Origin: an uncultured Acetatifactor sp.
Lineage (GTDB): Bacteria; Bacillota; Clostridia; Lachnospirales; Lachnospiraceae
Direction of reading: 5' to 3'
Assembly (NCBI GenBank): GCA_910585805.1
Contig: CAJUFB010000043.1
Coordinates: 1 to 30,435, forward strand
DNA length: 30,435 bases
This document shows, piece by piece, positions 1-9,310 of the stretch. The first letter of the stretch is position 1; every line of letters starts with the position of its first letter. Below the pieces are notes generated by a model that had not been told where the DNA came from, made no database searches, and was given only the letters and a program-made list of their open reading frames with translations. A program made the position numbers and the translations under genes.

Positions 1-160
1 GAATTGCAAATTTTCTCAGCCAGCAACTTTGAGGAAACCGCCGGACAGAAGGGGCCGGACATGCTGTAAAGATACAAGAACTTTTGCGCTTCTTTATCGT
101 TCATATGGTCAGAAGAGGTATTTCTACACCGCAAAATGAAAAACCAGGAGGTAGGAAGGT

Positions 161-1675
161 ATGAAAAAGTATGGAAGAATGAAAAAAGTTTTCAGGAAGG
201 GAATGAGCCTGTTTCTGGCGGCAGGGCTGCTGCTCTCCGTCTCCGGCTGCGGGAGTCCGGAAGAAGCGGCAGACCAAAGCGGCACAGCGCAGACGGCTGA
301 GGAGCCGTCCGCTGCCGGGGGTGCGGGCGAGGATGTGGCGGTGTCGTCAAAAATCGATTCAGGAGGTGACGGGATTTCGTCAGGAGGGGCGGACAGCGGG
401 GCCTTGTCGGACGGGGAGGATTCCCAGGCGGACAGCCAGCCCGGCGGGGCAGGCGGGAGTCAGCCGGACGGCACGGGAAAAGGCAGTCAAAATGGGGCAA
501 ACTCTCAGCCAGAAAGCGCGGCAGTGGCGGATTTCGGGCTCCGTCTGCTGGGGGTCTGCATGGAAAAGGCGAAGGATCCTTTCCCGCCAGGCGCCTCCAT
601 GCCCCAGGATGTGTACGCCGAGATAGAGGCGGGCAAGAACGTGCTGATCTCCCCGCTGTCCATAATCAGCGCCCTGGCGATGACCGGGGGCGGCGCGAAA
701 GAGGAGACCTTAAGGCAGATGGAGGAGGTCTTCGGAATGTCTGTTCCGGAGCTGTCCGCGTTCCTGGCTGCCTATCAGGGAGAACTGCCCGCAGGGGAGA
801 ACTACAGGCTGAGCATGGCCAACGGCATCTGGTTCACGGAGGATGAGCGCTTTGCCGTGGAGCCGGAGTTTCTGCAGGCATGCGCCGACTCCTTTGGGGC
901 CAGCGCGCGCAGAGCTCCCTTTGACCAGTCCACCCTGAAGGAAATCAACGGATGGGTGAAGGACAACACGGAGGGCATGATCGAGGAAATCCTGAACGAG
1001 ATTCCCATGGACGCTGTGATGTACCTGGTGAACGCACTGGCTTTCGACGCGGAGTGGGAGCGGATCTACCATGACTACGAAGTGCGGGAGGGGGATTTCA
1101 CGAAGGAGGACGGCACTGTCCAGCAGGCGGAGATGATGTACTCCGAGGAGAACCAGTACCTGGAGGATGAACATGCCGCGGGGTTCCTGAAATATTACGC
1201 GGACAGGAAATATGCCTTTGCGGCGCTGCTGCCCAAGGAGGGCATGAGCGTGGCGGAATATGTGGCCACCCTGGACGGGGAGAAACTCCGGAACATCCTG
1301 GCGAACCCCGCCCAGCTGCAGGTGAATGCCGCCATCCCGAAATATGAGAACGAGTACAGCGCGGAACTCAGCGATATCCTGCAGGAGATGGGCATGGTGG
1401 ATGCCTTTGACATGGCCAGGGCGGATTTCTCGGGGATAGGCAGCTCTTCCCAAGGAAACCTGTGTATCAGCCGCGTGCTGCACAAGACTTTCATCGCCGT
1501 GGACGAGCGAGGAACGAAGGCAGGGGCGGCCACTGCCGTGGAAATGAGGGAGGAGGGCGCAGTGATGGAAGACTACATCAAGACAGTCTATCTGGACCGG
1601 CCTTTTCTCTATATGATTGTGGACTGCGAGTCCGGGATACCGGTATTTATGGGGATATTGACGCAGATTGACTGA
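161..1675 (+). CDS. Serpin-family protease inhibitor, predicted lipoprotein
   Basis: A 504-residue protein. Residues 1-30 form a lipoprotein signal peptide: basic N-terminus, hydrophobic core, and lipobox LSVSGC with Cys30 as the lipidated residue. Residues 31 to about 125 are a low-complexity Gly/Ser/Asp/Gln tether, and the rest is a serpin fold. The reactive-loop hinge reads GTKAGAATAVEM near residue 450, with the small residues typical of inhibitory serpins, and the C-terminal signature FLYMIVDCESGIPVFMGIL follows. Inhibitory serpins trap serine or cysteine proteases as covalent complexes, so an extracellular, membrane-tethered inhibitor of host or competitor proteases is inferred. The target and the P1 residue cannot be fixed by eye. 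The start at 161 has AGGAGG at 146-151; a second in-frame ATG at 179 also leaves a workable signal peptide. No operon partner is visible. Confidence 0.93.
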   Translation: MKKYGRMKKVFRKGMSLFLAAGLLLSVSGCGSPEEAADQSGTAQTAEEPSAAGGAGEDVAVSSKIDSGGDGISSGGADSGALSDGEDSQADSQPGGAGGSQPDGTGKGSQNGANSQPESAAVADFGLRLLGVCMEKAKDPFPPGASMPQDVYAEIEAGKNVLISPLSIISALAMTGGGAKEETLRQMEEVFGMSVPELSAFLAAYQGELPAGENYRLSMANGIWFTEDERFAVEPEFLQACADSFGASARRAPFDQSTLKEINGWVKDNTEGMIEEILNEIPMDAVMYLVNALAFDAEWERIYHDYEVREGDFTKEDGTVQQAEMMYSEENQYLEDEHAAGFLKYYADRKYAFAALLPKEGMSVAEYVATLDGEKLRNILANPAQLQVNAAIPKYENEYSAELSDILQEMGMVDAFDMARADFSGIGSSSQGNLCISRVLHKTFIAVDERGTKAGAATAVEMREEGAVMEDYIKTVYLDRPFLYMIVDCESGIPVFMGILTQID

Positions 1676-1683
1676 TACGGTAA

Positions 1684-1743
1684 ACCCCCATGCAATGGGC
1701 TGTATTGCATTATCTTCATGCGAAGAGCCGGCTGTATGGGGGT
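1684..1743. terminator. Nested inverted repeat after the serpin gene (possible terminator)
   Basis: ACCCCCAT (1684-1691) pairs perfectly with ATGGGGGT (1736-1743). A smaller hairpin, TGCAAT/ATTGCA, sits inside the left half (1691-1709). It starts nine bases after the serpin stop codon, where a terminator is expected, but no clear T-run follows, so the role is uncertain. The rest of the gap to 1970 holds a second hairpin (CTCGGAATTTC/GAAAATCCGAG, one mismatch, about 1820-1855) and two copies of CATGGAAGCGAG. No gene is evident there. Confidence 0.4.
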
Positions 1744-1970
1744 ATTGTATTGTGCGCCGGTTCCGGCACGCTATGAGGCATACAAACCCCAGGATGCATG
1801 CGGTCTGAAGCACAGCTGTCTCGGAATTTCAAGCTTTGTCGTATGAAAATCCGAGAAAAACAGTGTGTCCGCCCCGGCATGGAAGCGAGCTGCGAGCGTC
1901 CGTTGGACCAGGGTGCAGCCGTGTGCCCGCCGCGACATGGAAGCGAGGGCGCTTTTAGGCCGTGAAACCG

Positions 1971-4900
1971 CTAATTGGATTTGGGGAGGCTGGTCGTGTA
2001 TCGGCAGCCCGGAAAGCCGCTGCACCCAAGGAATTTGCCGAATTTACCGTTTTTTTCGCTCAAGGGCTTTCCGCATTTGGGACAGACAGCTTTCTTCGCC
2101 GCGGTATTCCCATATTTTGGCGCTGCTGCCGCCGGGTTCTTTGCCAGCTGCGTGGGAGCCGCGCTGGGGGCAGGCGCTGCCGCCGGGTTCTTTGCCTGCT
2201 GTGTGGGGGCCGCGCTGGGAGCAGGCGCCGCCGCTGAGTTCCTTGTCTGCTGCGTGGGAGCCGCGCTGGGGGCAGGTGCTGCCGCCGGGTTCTTTGCCTG
2301 CTGCATTGCGACTTCTTTGGGGGCCGGGAGGGGCGCGGCGCTGTCTGCCCGGCAGAGGTTTTGAGACGCGGAATCAGGCAGGTGCAAAATGTCGTCCAGA
2401 TCGGCGGCCTCTATCAGCTCCGCGGTGCACTCGCGGGCCACTCTGACAGGTCTGCATGTCCATACATTCTTGTCACCGATTATATAAAAACGGAATTTCG
2501 CCCTTGTGGCGGCTACATTTACAATGTTCTTGTTCACCCAGTTTGCCGCGCCGGTTGCGTTTTTATCGCATCCCAACAGGAAAATCACTTCGTCCGTGCC
2601 CTGGCCCTGGAAGGTGTGGACCGTTCCCACATTGTTATCTTTCAGCCATTTTTCGGTTCTGGGCTCTTTTTTATACAGGGCGGATTTTGTGATCAGGTTT
2701 TTCATGCCCTCTTTCACGGAGGTAAAGGGGGTGATGATAAACAGCCTGGGAATTTCGCTCTGATCCTTTCGGAATTTCTCTTCCAGCAGTTTCAGGACGA
2801 CTTCGCCCTGAGCTTTCACAAAATGATCCTTTGCCGCCGCATTTTCACTTCCGCACACGTTGATCCAGCAGCTTTTATCCAGAATAAAGGTAGCGCTTCT
2901 CTTTGCGTTTGGGGCGCCGGTCTGCTGCTTCATGGTTCCGTCATAGGATAATCTGTTTGAAATCGTATACATGGGATCGATACAGCGTCTATGCACCACC
3001 AGCGGACAGCCAACCCATTCCTTTTCTTCATCCTCACCGAGAAATGTCCCATATGGATTGATATAATCCGCGAAGCCCTGGACGGATATCTTTTTATCCT
3101 TATAGCCCGCCAGAAGCTGTGAAGTGAACAGCTGCTTTATCATATCCGTCTCTGCGGTTACCACCGGCTCAATCTGCTTGGGATCCCCCACAATGATGGA
3201 CTTGCGGCATCGGAACATTGCGCCCACCGACATCTGGGGCTGCGCCTGTCCGGACTCATCCACGATCAGAGTGCCCAGGATTCCGCTCTTTTCGATATCG
3301 CTCAGAAAAGACTGCGCCGATGCAAAAGTGGTCGAGATCACCGGGGTCATCAAAAAGATGGACTGAAGCATGGCGGGCATGGCGGCTTTGCGGTCATCGG
3401 ACTGCATTCTCTCGCCGCATTCATCGAACATGTTCCAGGCGATCAGCAGGTTGATAATGTTGTGCCGCATGCATTTTGAGGATGCAGCGAACTCCTTGTG
3501 AAGCTTACAGGCATAGAGGAAAAGTTTCTCCCGTTCCCTGTTGTACTGTGCCGTAAACCAGGGATTTGTCGTCTGGGCGTCTGTTGCCTCTTTCTCATCA
3601 AAGGAAGCGTATTTTTCCATAAACCCGGCATCAATGGGAGCCATTTTCTTATCTCCGGTCGAATATTCCGACAAGATTAGATTGTAATTACGTACAGAGA
3701 GGAGCTGCGCCGTGATCTGGTCAATATCCTTTATGGATTTTTTGATGCCCGCGATCGTCTCCTTATGTTCGGCGATCAGTTCGTCCCGGGTGGATGAGGC
3801 TTTCAGTTTGCCGAACAATCCCGTGGGCCTTGTCTCCTCAAGGTGCATGAGCTCCGCCTGTTGGGCCTTTAAATCAGCGGCCAGTTTTTGTTTTGACTGC
3901 TCCAGTTCGGAAATGCGCTTCGCCAGCTCCGCTTCCGGGAGAGCCTGTAGTTTGGCCGGGATTGCTTCGCCTGCGGTGCATAACTGTTCCAGCTCTTTCT
4001 TCAGCTTTTCCACCAGTTCATACTGTTTCAGGAAGATCTTCCTCTGTGCTGCGAACTGCTGTTTATGCAGAGCCCGCGTATCATTTGACTTATATTCTTC
4101 CGCAAAAGGCTTCAATACCGCATTGCAGTATTTCTTAATATTGGAGCGTTTTCCAAAGGGTGCGGATACCAGCCCCCAGCAATTTGTGGAATCAAGGAGC
4201 TTATTGGCGTATCGCGTGAAGAAGATATCCGGTTCTTTCCGGCTCTTGCCAAACTGCCTGATGGTCTCCACATCCTCTGATTTCCCGATATCGAACAGGT
4301 TCCGGACTTCTTCCAAGCCTTTTTTTACTGCCGCATCATCGCTGTCCGATGCCTCCAGGCTCTCCAGAATATCGTTTCCCTTTGGCAGGTCGATGGTGAT
4401 ATTCTCCACTGCCGCATTATTACAGGAGGCAACCAGCATGCCATAATCGTTGATTTTCTCATTTTTGACGGAATAATAATTGGGCGCGTACTGGAAATAG
4501 GAATGTCCGCAGGCTTCCAGCGGCCCTTTGGTGAAGGAATGCTTTTCAAAAAGCGTATCGGGATCCGGTCCGTTCTCAGCCAAAAGCAGCGCCCTGTCCA
4601 CGATATTGCTTGCCACGATCTCCTTCAGCAAAGTGGTCTTGCCGGTTCCGGGCGGCCCGTTTACGGAGAAAATGGGAGTGGGATTCGTGTGGTCAATGGC
4701 AATATTGACGGCAACCTGCTGCATCAGGGCAGGCATGAATTTGGCGGGCCATTTTCCCATGGGAGCCCTGGCTACGTTCAGCTTCTCTGCGAAGAATTTC
4801 CGCATACTCGATTCGGGTTCTCCGGGAGAAATGATGGTGCGGGCCAGGTTCCCCATGCCTTTCGTTTTTTCATAGCCTGCCAGTATATAGGAAATGACTT

Positions 4901-5729
4901 CTTTCTCATAGTCGCTCTTATCGCCGAACAGATCCTTTTCGATCAGCTCCGACAGAAGAATGATATCGTTTAAAAAGAAGCTTTTGCCCAGATCCGCATA
5001 GTCTGCCGGGTCTTCATCCGAATCCCTTTTTTCGTCATTTATGTACCTGTTATATTGAAGGAATCCCAGGGAGCCGGGAGCCGTTACGGGGAACAAGTTT
5101 TTGACATATTCGGCATAAATCTTGTCATAGACATGCGCAAGAAATTCGCTTACGTTTTTCTCCTGCAGCTCATCGTCCATTTTTTCCACAATTTTATCGT
5201 ATTCCCGGGTATTTAAAGAAAAATTGTGATTCTGCCCTGCGCGGCTCTTTTCCCATTCCGAGATGGCCCACAGGATGGGGGACAGATGAAAGCTTTCTGC
5301 CACATACAGGCCTTCCAGGTCGGTCTTAAAAGAGAACCAGGCTATGGCGCTCTTCTTCGGGTAAGCGACTTCGGGGCTTTCTTCCCGGTTTGGCACAAAT
5401 CTTTCCAGATAGGCGACAACGCTGTTTCTGTCCGTTGTGCCGATGCAAAACGATGCTTCCTGTCCAACGGATGGAAATTCCGTGTATTTTGCGGCATCGC
5501 AAGCCAGTATTTCTTCCATCCGGACGCAGGGTGTTACAAGATTTGAGAAAATTTCAATCTTGTTGACCGCCTTTTTGGCGGCGCCGCTGACGGTTTCTCC
5601 TTTATTGATCCTGGTGATTATTTTCCTGTTCTCCGGACTTTCTTCCGGGATATCGGTTTGTCCCAGAAATTCTATTGTCTTCCAATAGTTTAATATCTCC
5701 AGGACCTGGTTTTTTCTGGTATTCTCCAT
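1971..5729 (-). CDS. Superfamily 1 (UPF1-like, AAA_11/AAA_12) helicase with C-terminal topoisomerase-type zinc finger
   Basis: A 1252-residue protein with the helicase motifs in order. Walker A GPPGTGKTT is near residue 358, Walker B VDESGQAQP near 824, and motif III GDPKQIEPV about 25 residues later. Motif V-like HTFQGQGTDEV and motif VI NVAATRAK are near residues 1050-1090. A charged, probably coiled-coil insertion lies between motifs I and II (about 560-650). DESGQA replaces the usual DEAGQ of UPF1-like enzymes. Residues about 1140-1205 are an Ala/Pro linker of 17-residue repeats. Residues about 1215-1247 form a four-cysteine zinc finger (CPKCGKPL, then FLGCSGFPGC) as at the C-terminus of bacterial topoisomerase I. 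ATP-dependent unwinding or translocation on DNA or RNA is inferred; the biological role is unknown. AGAGGAAG precedes the start and a good promoter lies at 5820-5848. It stands alone, so a defence or repair role cannot be argued from neighbours. Confidence 0.9.
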   Translation of the reverse strand: MENTRKNQVLEILNYWKTIEFLGQTDIPEESPENRKIITRINKGETVSGAAKKAVNKIEIFSNLVTPCVRMEEILACDAAKYTEFPSVGQEASFCIGTTDRNSVVAYLERFVPNREESPEVAYPKKSAIAWFSFKTDLEGLYVAESFHLSPILWAISEWEKSRAGQNHNFSLNTREYDKIVEKMDDELQEKNVSEFLAHVYDKIYAEYVKNLFPVTAPGSLGFLQYNRYINDEKRDSDEDPADYADLGKSFFLNDIILLSELIEKDLFGDKSDYEKEVISYILAGYEKTKGMGNLARTIISPGEPESSMRKFFAEKLNVARAPMGKWPAKFMPALMQQVAVNIAIDHTNPTPIFSVNGPPGTGKTTLLKEIVASNIVDRALLLAENGPDPDTLFEKHSFTKGPLEACGHSYFQYAPNYYSVKNEKINDYGMLVASCNNAAVENITIDLPKGNDILESLEASDSDDAAVKKGLEEVRNLFDIGKSEDVETIRQFGKSRKEPDIFFTRYANKLLDSTNCWGLVSAPFGKRSNIKKYCNAVLKPFAEEYKSNDTRALHKQQFAAQRKIFLKQYELVEKLKKELEQLCTAGEAIPAKLQALPEAELAKRISELEQSKQKLAADLKAQQAELMHLEETRPTGLFGKLKASSTRDELIAEHKETIAGIKKSIKDIDQITAQLLSVRNYNLILSEYSTGDKKMAPIDAGFMEKYASFDEKEATDAQTTNPWFTAQYNREREKLFLYACKLHKEFAASSKCMRHNIINLLIAWNMFDECGERMQSDDRKAAMPAMLQSIFLMTPVISTTFASAQSFLSDIEKSGILGTLIVDESGQAQPQMSVGAMFRCRKSIIVGDPKQIEPVVTAETDMIKQLFTSQLLAGYKDKKISVQGFADYINPYGTFLGEDEEKEWVGCPLVVHRRCIDPMYTISNRLSYDGTMKQQTGAPNAKRSATFILDKSCWINVCGSENAAAKDHFVKAQGEVVLKLLEEKFRKDQSEIPRLFIITPFTSVKEGMKNLITKSALYKKEPRTEKWLKDNNVGTVHTFQGQGTDEVIFLLGCDKNATGAANWVNKNIVNVAATRAKFRFYIIGDKNVWTCRPVRVARECTAELIEAADLDDILHLPDSASQNLCRADSAAPLPAPKEVAMQQAKNPAAAPAPSAAPTQQTRNSAAAPAPSAAPTQQAKNPAAAPAPSAAPTQLAKNPAAAAPKYGNTAAKKAVCPKCGKPLSEKNGKFGKFLGCSGFPGCRYTTSLPKSN
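2131..2309 (-). repeat. 51-bp in-frame minisatellite in the helicase linker
   Basis: Units start at 2131, 2182, 2233 and 2284, exactly 51 bp apart, with the last one partial. Each encodes 17 residues of the type QQAKNPAAAPAPSAAPT. Units differ by a few substitutions (for example TRNS for AKNP), so this is a real tandem array and not a single low-complexity run. The unit length is a multiple of three, so gain or loss of units would change linker length without breaking the reading frame. Confidence 0.9.
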
Positions 5730-5819
5730 GGGGGCTTCCTCTTTCTGCTGACCTGGTTTTCAGGCGAATGGGCATATGGCCGGTTTAAAGCCTGTCCGGC
5801 CGGATTTTTCTGTAAGTTT

Positions 5820-5848
5820 ATTATATCGGAAGTAAAGGCATTATTCAA
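5820..5848 (-). promoter_or_regulatory. SigmaA-type promoter of the helicase gene
   Basis: On the minus strand TTGAAT (5843-5848) is followed by a 17-bp spacer and a perfect TATAAT (5820-5825). This predicts transcription starting near 5813 and a leader of about 85 nt before the helicase start at 5729. It lies in the gap shared with divergent spoIVA. Confidence 0.65.
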
Positions 5849-5984
5849 TGAAAAGATTGCCTGGGAATTGGTTTATGGCTTTGGGGCTTTGGCGGGGCGC
5901 TGCATCAGGCGCAGACGGATAAAAAAGGCATGCGTTCGGAGTCCTTTGCATATACATAGAACAGTATATACAGGAGGTTATTCT

Positions 5985-7469
5985 ATGCAGAATGATTCGA
6001 TAAACACATATGACCTGTACAATGACATCAAGAACCGCACCGGGGGAGAGATCTACATAGGAGTGCTGGGGCCTGTGCGCACCGGCAAATCCACTTTTAT
6101 CAAGCGATTCATGGAGGAAATGGTGCTGCCCTACATGGAGGATGAACACGCCAGAAACCGGGCCCAGGATGAGCTGCCCCAGAGTGCCGGGGGCAAGACT
6201 ATCACAACTACAGAGCCGAAATTTATTCCCAATGAAGCTGCCAGCGTAGTCTTAAGCGGGGAGATTCCCGTGTCGGTGCGGCTGATAGACTGCGTGGGTT
6301 ACATGGTGGAAGGGGCGGCGGGACATATGGAAGAGGATATGGAACGCATGGTGAAGACCCCCTGGTTTGACTACGAGATTCCCTTCACTCAGGCGGCTGA
6401 GATTGGTACGGATAAGGTGATGAACGACCATTCCACCATCGGTCTGGTGATTACCACCGACGGCAGTTTCGGGGAGATTCCCAGGGGGAATTACCTGGAG
6501 GCCGAGGAGAAGACCATTGTGGCCCTGAAAAAACTTCGCAAGCCTTTCCTGGTGCTGGTGAACAGCCAGAAACCCTATTCGGAGGATGCGAAACGGGTGG
6601 CGGCGGAGATTTCCGAGAAATTCGGCGTGTCTGCAGTGACGGTGAACTGTGAGCAGCTGAAGAAAGAGGATATTCACATGCTGCTGGAAAATGTCCTCTA
6701 TGAATTTCCCATTTCTTCCATGGAATTCTATATGCCCAAATGGGTGGAGATGCTGCCCTGGGAGAACCGTATGAAACAGGATATCATCACCCGGGTCAGG
6801 GGACTGATGCCGGACTACAGTACCATACGGGATGTGCTGAATAAGCCTGTGGAGCTGTCCAGTGAGTACATAAGGCGCTGCAAGACGGATACGGTAAGCC
6901 TGTCCGACGGCGCCATCCGCATCACGCTGGATGTGGAGGAGGCATATTATTATGAAATGCTCACGGATATGGTGGGGGAGACCATCACGGACGAGTATCA
7001 GCTCATCAGCAAGCTGAAAAGCTTCGCGGCAATGAAGCATGAGTATGCCAAGGTGCTGGACGCGGTGAATATGGTGCGCATCAAGGGATACGGGGTGGTG
7101 ACGCCGGATAAGGATGAGATTAGCCTGGATAAGCCGGAGCTGATTAAGCACGGCAATAAATTCGGTGTCAAGATCAGGGCATCCAGCCCCTCCATCCATA
7201 TGATCCGCGCCAATATCGAGACAGAGATTGCGCCTATCGTAGGCACCCAGGAACAGGCCAATGACCTGATCAATTTTATCAACCAGGCGGATATGGAGCG
7301 GGGGATATGGGATACAAATATTTTCGGGAAAACGGTAGAACAGCTGGTAAATGACGGCATTACGGCAAAAGTGGCTGTCATAGGGGAGGAAAGCCAGTTA
7401 AAGCTCCAGGATACCATGCAGAAGATTGTGAACGACAGCAACGGTGGGATGGTCTGCATTATCATATAG
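5985..7469 (+). CDS. spoIVA: Stage IV sporulation protein A (spore coat morphogenetic ATPase)
   Basis: A 494-residue protein, close to the 492 residues of Bacillus subtilis SpoIVA and similar throughout. Walker A GPVRTGKST lies near residue 25, and the C-terminus VNDSNGGMVCIII matches the conserved hydrophobic tail needed for localisation. SpoIVA polymerises with ATP hydrolysis on the outer forespore membrane in the mother cell and forms the base on which the coat and cortex are built. The start at 5985 follows CAGGAGG (5971-5977); the frame is open further upstream to 5868, but without a ribosome binding site and beyond the usual family N-terminus. SigmaE control is expected from the family. 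A weak candidate (GGCATGCG, 14-bp spacer, CATATACA, 5927-5956) is visible but unconvincing. Confidence 0.97.
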   Translation: MQNDSINTYDLYNDIKNRTGGEIYIGVLGPVRTGKSTFIKRFMEEMVLPYMEDEHARNRAQDELPQSAGGKTITTTEPKFIPNEAASVVLSGEIPVSVRLIDCVGYMVEGAAGHMEEDMERMVKTPWFDYEIPFTQAAEIGTDKVMNDHSTIGLVITTDGSFGEIPRGNYLEAEEKTIVALKKLRKPFLVLVNSQKPYSEDAKRVAAEISEKFGVSAVTVNCEQLKKEDIHMLLENVLYEFPISSMEFYMPKWVEMLPWENRMKQDIITRVRGLMPDYSTIRDVLNKPVELSSEYIRRCKTDTVSLSDGAIRITLDVEEAYYYEMLTDMVGETITDEYQLISKLKSFAAMKHEYAKVLDAVNMVRIKGYGVVTPDKDEISLDKPELIKHGNKFGVKIRASSPSIHMIRANIETEIAPIVGTQEQANDLINFINQADMERGIWDTNIFGKTVEQLVNDGITAKVAVIGEESQLKLQDTMQKIVNDSNGGMVCIII

Positions 7470-7873
7470 CCTAACCCGAACAAGCCGGAACCAAAATTTT
7501 GCCAGAATGCGCAAGATTTCGTTGTTAAGCGCCTGAATGAAGCTATACTGCCTGACAGTTAAAATTTCCGGGTAACCCGACTGCATAACGCCGGAAATAT
7601 ACGTTTAACCAGTGCAGTACGGTAAATTCCGGCGCTATGTAGTATAAGCTCGAACCGACAGATTTGCTGATAGCCTGTAACAGAGGATGGCGTCTGGCTG
7701 TCCTCTGTTGCATCAAAGGTCAGGGAAGCGCAATGTGTCAGAACGGATTATAAAATATGTCTGCCAGAGAGGCACAAAAATCCGTATAAAGTAAAACTGC
7801 TACCCATATCATTTCCCCCAAAAGTGTCAGGAAACGTATGGTTTTGTCAGTGGTTCAGGAAAAGGAAACGCCA
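7470..7873. other. Intergenic region between spoIVA and the DUF2142 gene; inverted repeats only
   Basis: No credible gene is seen in these 404 bp, where two converging genes end. AACAGAGGA (7679-7687) and TCCTCTGTT (7701-7709) form a perfect 9-bp stem without a clear T-run. Around 7565-7645 the word CCGGAA/TTCCGG recurs in alternating orientation (TTTCCGG, CGCCGGAA, TTCCGGCG), which allows alternative hairpins. Function unknown. Confidence 0.6.
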
Positions 7874-9310
7874 TCATAAAAGAGCATCGTAATATGGAAA
7901 AGCATATCCATATATGGTCAGCGCCAGCATCCCCACAATGAAAACGTAAAGCAGAACGGACACAGAAGTCAGTGTACGCTCCCGGGGCAGCTTCGGGAAG
8001 AAGGAAAGCAGCAGGCGGCACAGCTTTTCCAGTCCCTGTACGGTATAAAAGCACAGAGGAAGCAGCGCAGGCAGCAGATAACGCCCCTGGGGCTGGTAGT
8101 CCGTGGAATAGGAATAGATCAGGCTGAGCAGGAAGGGCATCAGGATGCAGAAGAGCATATTCATGTGGAAAAATATCCGAAGCCATCTGCGTCCGGGCTG
8201 CCTTTTTATGCCGTGTCTGTGCGCAGAGCGGGGGAGCGCCAGGCAAAAAAGAATCCCCAGGCCAAACAGCGCTTTGTAGAACCGATACACCCAGACGGAA
8301 GTCACGATGGTCATGGGGCCGTACATTCCGATGAAGCTCAGTACGGAGAGGGTAAGGAAATCCGAATCCTTTAGCATATTCCAGATGGAATATCCCTGGC
8401 TCTGCCAGGTGACACGGGTCTGCGGATGGAATTCGGGAATGGCATAGAGCGAAGCGCAGTCACTGCGGGCCTGCAGCCCCAGAAAATCTCCCTCATAGAG
8501 CACGGCGCTCCGGATGAACCACCATGCAATGCCGCAAAGCACAATGGCGGATATGAACGCACCCTTTTTCAGAAAATTTTTATAGTCAAAATGGGCTTTC
8601 CCCATGGAAAAGGATAAAAAGAACGGACCCCTTGCCGTAACGGAACGCCTGCCATGGGAAAACGATAGAAAAAAAGCGCAAAACAGTAAAATACAGCTTA
8701 AGATATATCCGTAGGCATTGTAATAGGACAGGGCGCAGAGTATGATGCCTGCGGCCATAATGATACAGGAAGCGCCGGAAAAGCCGTCCTTCAGACCCAG
8801 GGTCAGCCCATAGAGCATGAGCGCAATGGACAGCATGCAGCAGGAATCCGTATTGACATAGGTATGCACGAAAATAGCCTGGGGCAGAAAAGTTGCCAGA
8901 AAGGCGAAGATCCACCCGAAGCGCCTGTCCCGGAACCACTGTCGGGAGAGCAGCGCCACCACATAGGCCATAAACAATCCCAACAGGAGATTGACCCCCC
9001 GGGCCGTATAGAGCAGCGCATCTTCAGATTCTGTGAACAGCCTGACCACCCGCATGGCATAGCCCTGGAGCATATAGGGCAGGATAGGCTGGAAAGCATA
9101 GGAAAAGCCGTATCCGGGAATACGGATGCTCTCTTCATAGCCATTGGGGAGCGTGCCGTGTTCTGCGATATACTGCGGGATAAGATAGCGGTTAAACTCG
9201 TCCGGCGGGTTGCCGAAGGGCTGCTTTACCAACAGGGAAAGCCCCAGGATGAGGTAGAGGGCGATATAGCACAGGGTTATGAGTGACTCGGATGTTTTAT
9301 GTTTTTTCAT
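7874..9310 (-). CDS. DUF2142-type polytopic membrane protein (GT-C-like glycosyltransferase)
   Basis: A 478-residue protein with roughly ten or more hydrophobic segments. After the first membrane helix comes the motif GNPPDEFNRY, whose PPDE core is characteristic of DUF2142. This family resembles GT-C enzymes that use polyprenyl-phosphate sugars on the outer membrane face; Asp and Glu of that first loop would then be catalytic. Decoration of cell-wall polymer or surface glycan is inferred, and the substrate is unknown. The start at 9310 is the first Met before the basic N-terminus and first helix (MKKHKTSESLITLCY); only a weak CAGAGG lies upstream. It is separated from another GT-C-like gene (about 10634-12196) by the mazEF insertion. 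Assignment to the family is good; enzymatic activity is inferred. Confidence 0.8.
   Translation of the reverse strand: MKKHKTSESLITLCYIALYLILGLSLLVKQPFGNPPDEFNRYLIPQYIAEHGTLPNGYEESIRIPGYGFSYAFQPILPYMLQGYAMRVVRLFTESEDALLYTARGVNLLLGLFMAYVVALLSRQWFRDRRFGWIFAFLATFLPQAIFVHTYVNTDSCCMLSIALMLYGLTLGLKDGFSGASCIIMAAGIILCALSYYNAYGYILSCILLFCAFFLSFSHGRRSVTARGPFFLSFSMGKAHFDYKNFLKKGAFISAIVLCGIAWWFIRSAVLYEGDFLGLQARSDCASLYAIPEFHPQTRVTWQSQGYSIWNMLKDSDFLTLSVLSFIGMYGPMTIVTSVWVYRFYKALFGLGILFCLALPRSAHRHGIKRQPGRRWLRIFFHMNMLFCILMPFLLSLIYSYSTDYQPQGRYLLPALLPLCFYTVQGLEKLCRLLLSFFPKLPRERTLTSVSVLLYVFIVGMLALTIYGYAFPYYDALL

Noticed and set aside
1..69. Open frame running in from the left edge to a stop at 67-69
   Set aside because: Only 22 codons, no recognisable motif, and a second frame is open there as well; it could be the end of a gene outside the window.
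710..1813. A 367-codon minus-strand open frame antisense to the serpin
   Set aside because: Composition is His/Arg/Leu-rich as in shadow frames, and the serpin on the plus strand is unambiguous.
5868..5984. Longer SpoIVA start
   Set aside because: No ribosome binding site, and the added residues are not part of the conserved SpoIVA N-terminus; CAGGAGG supports 5985.
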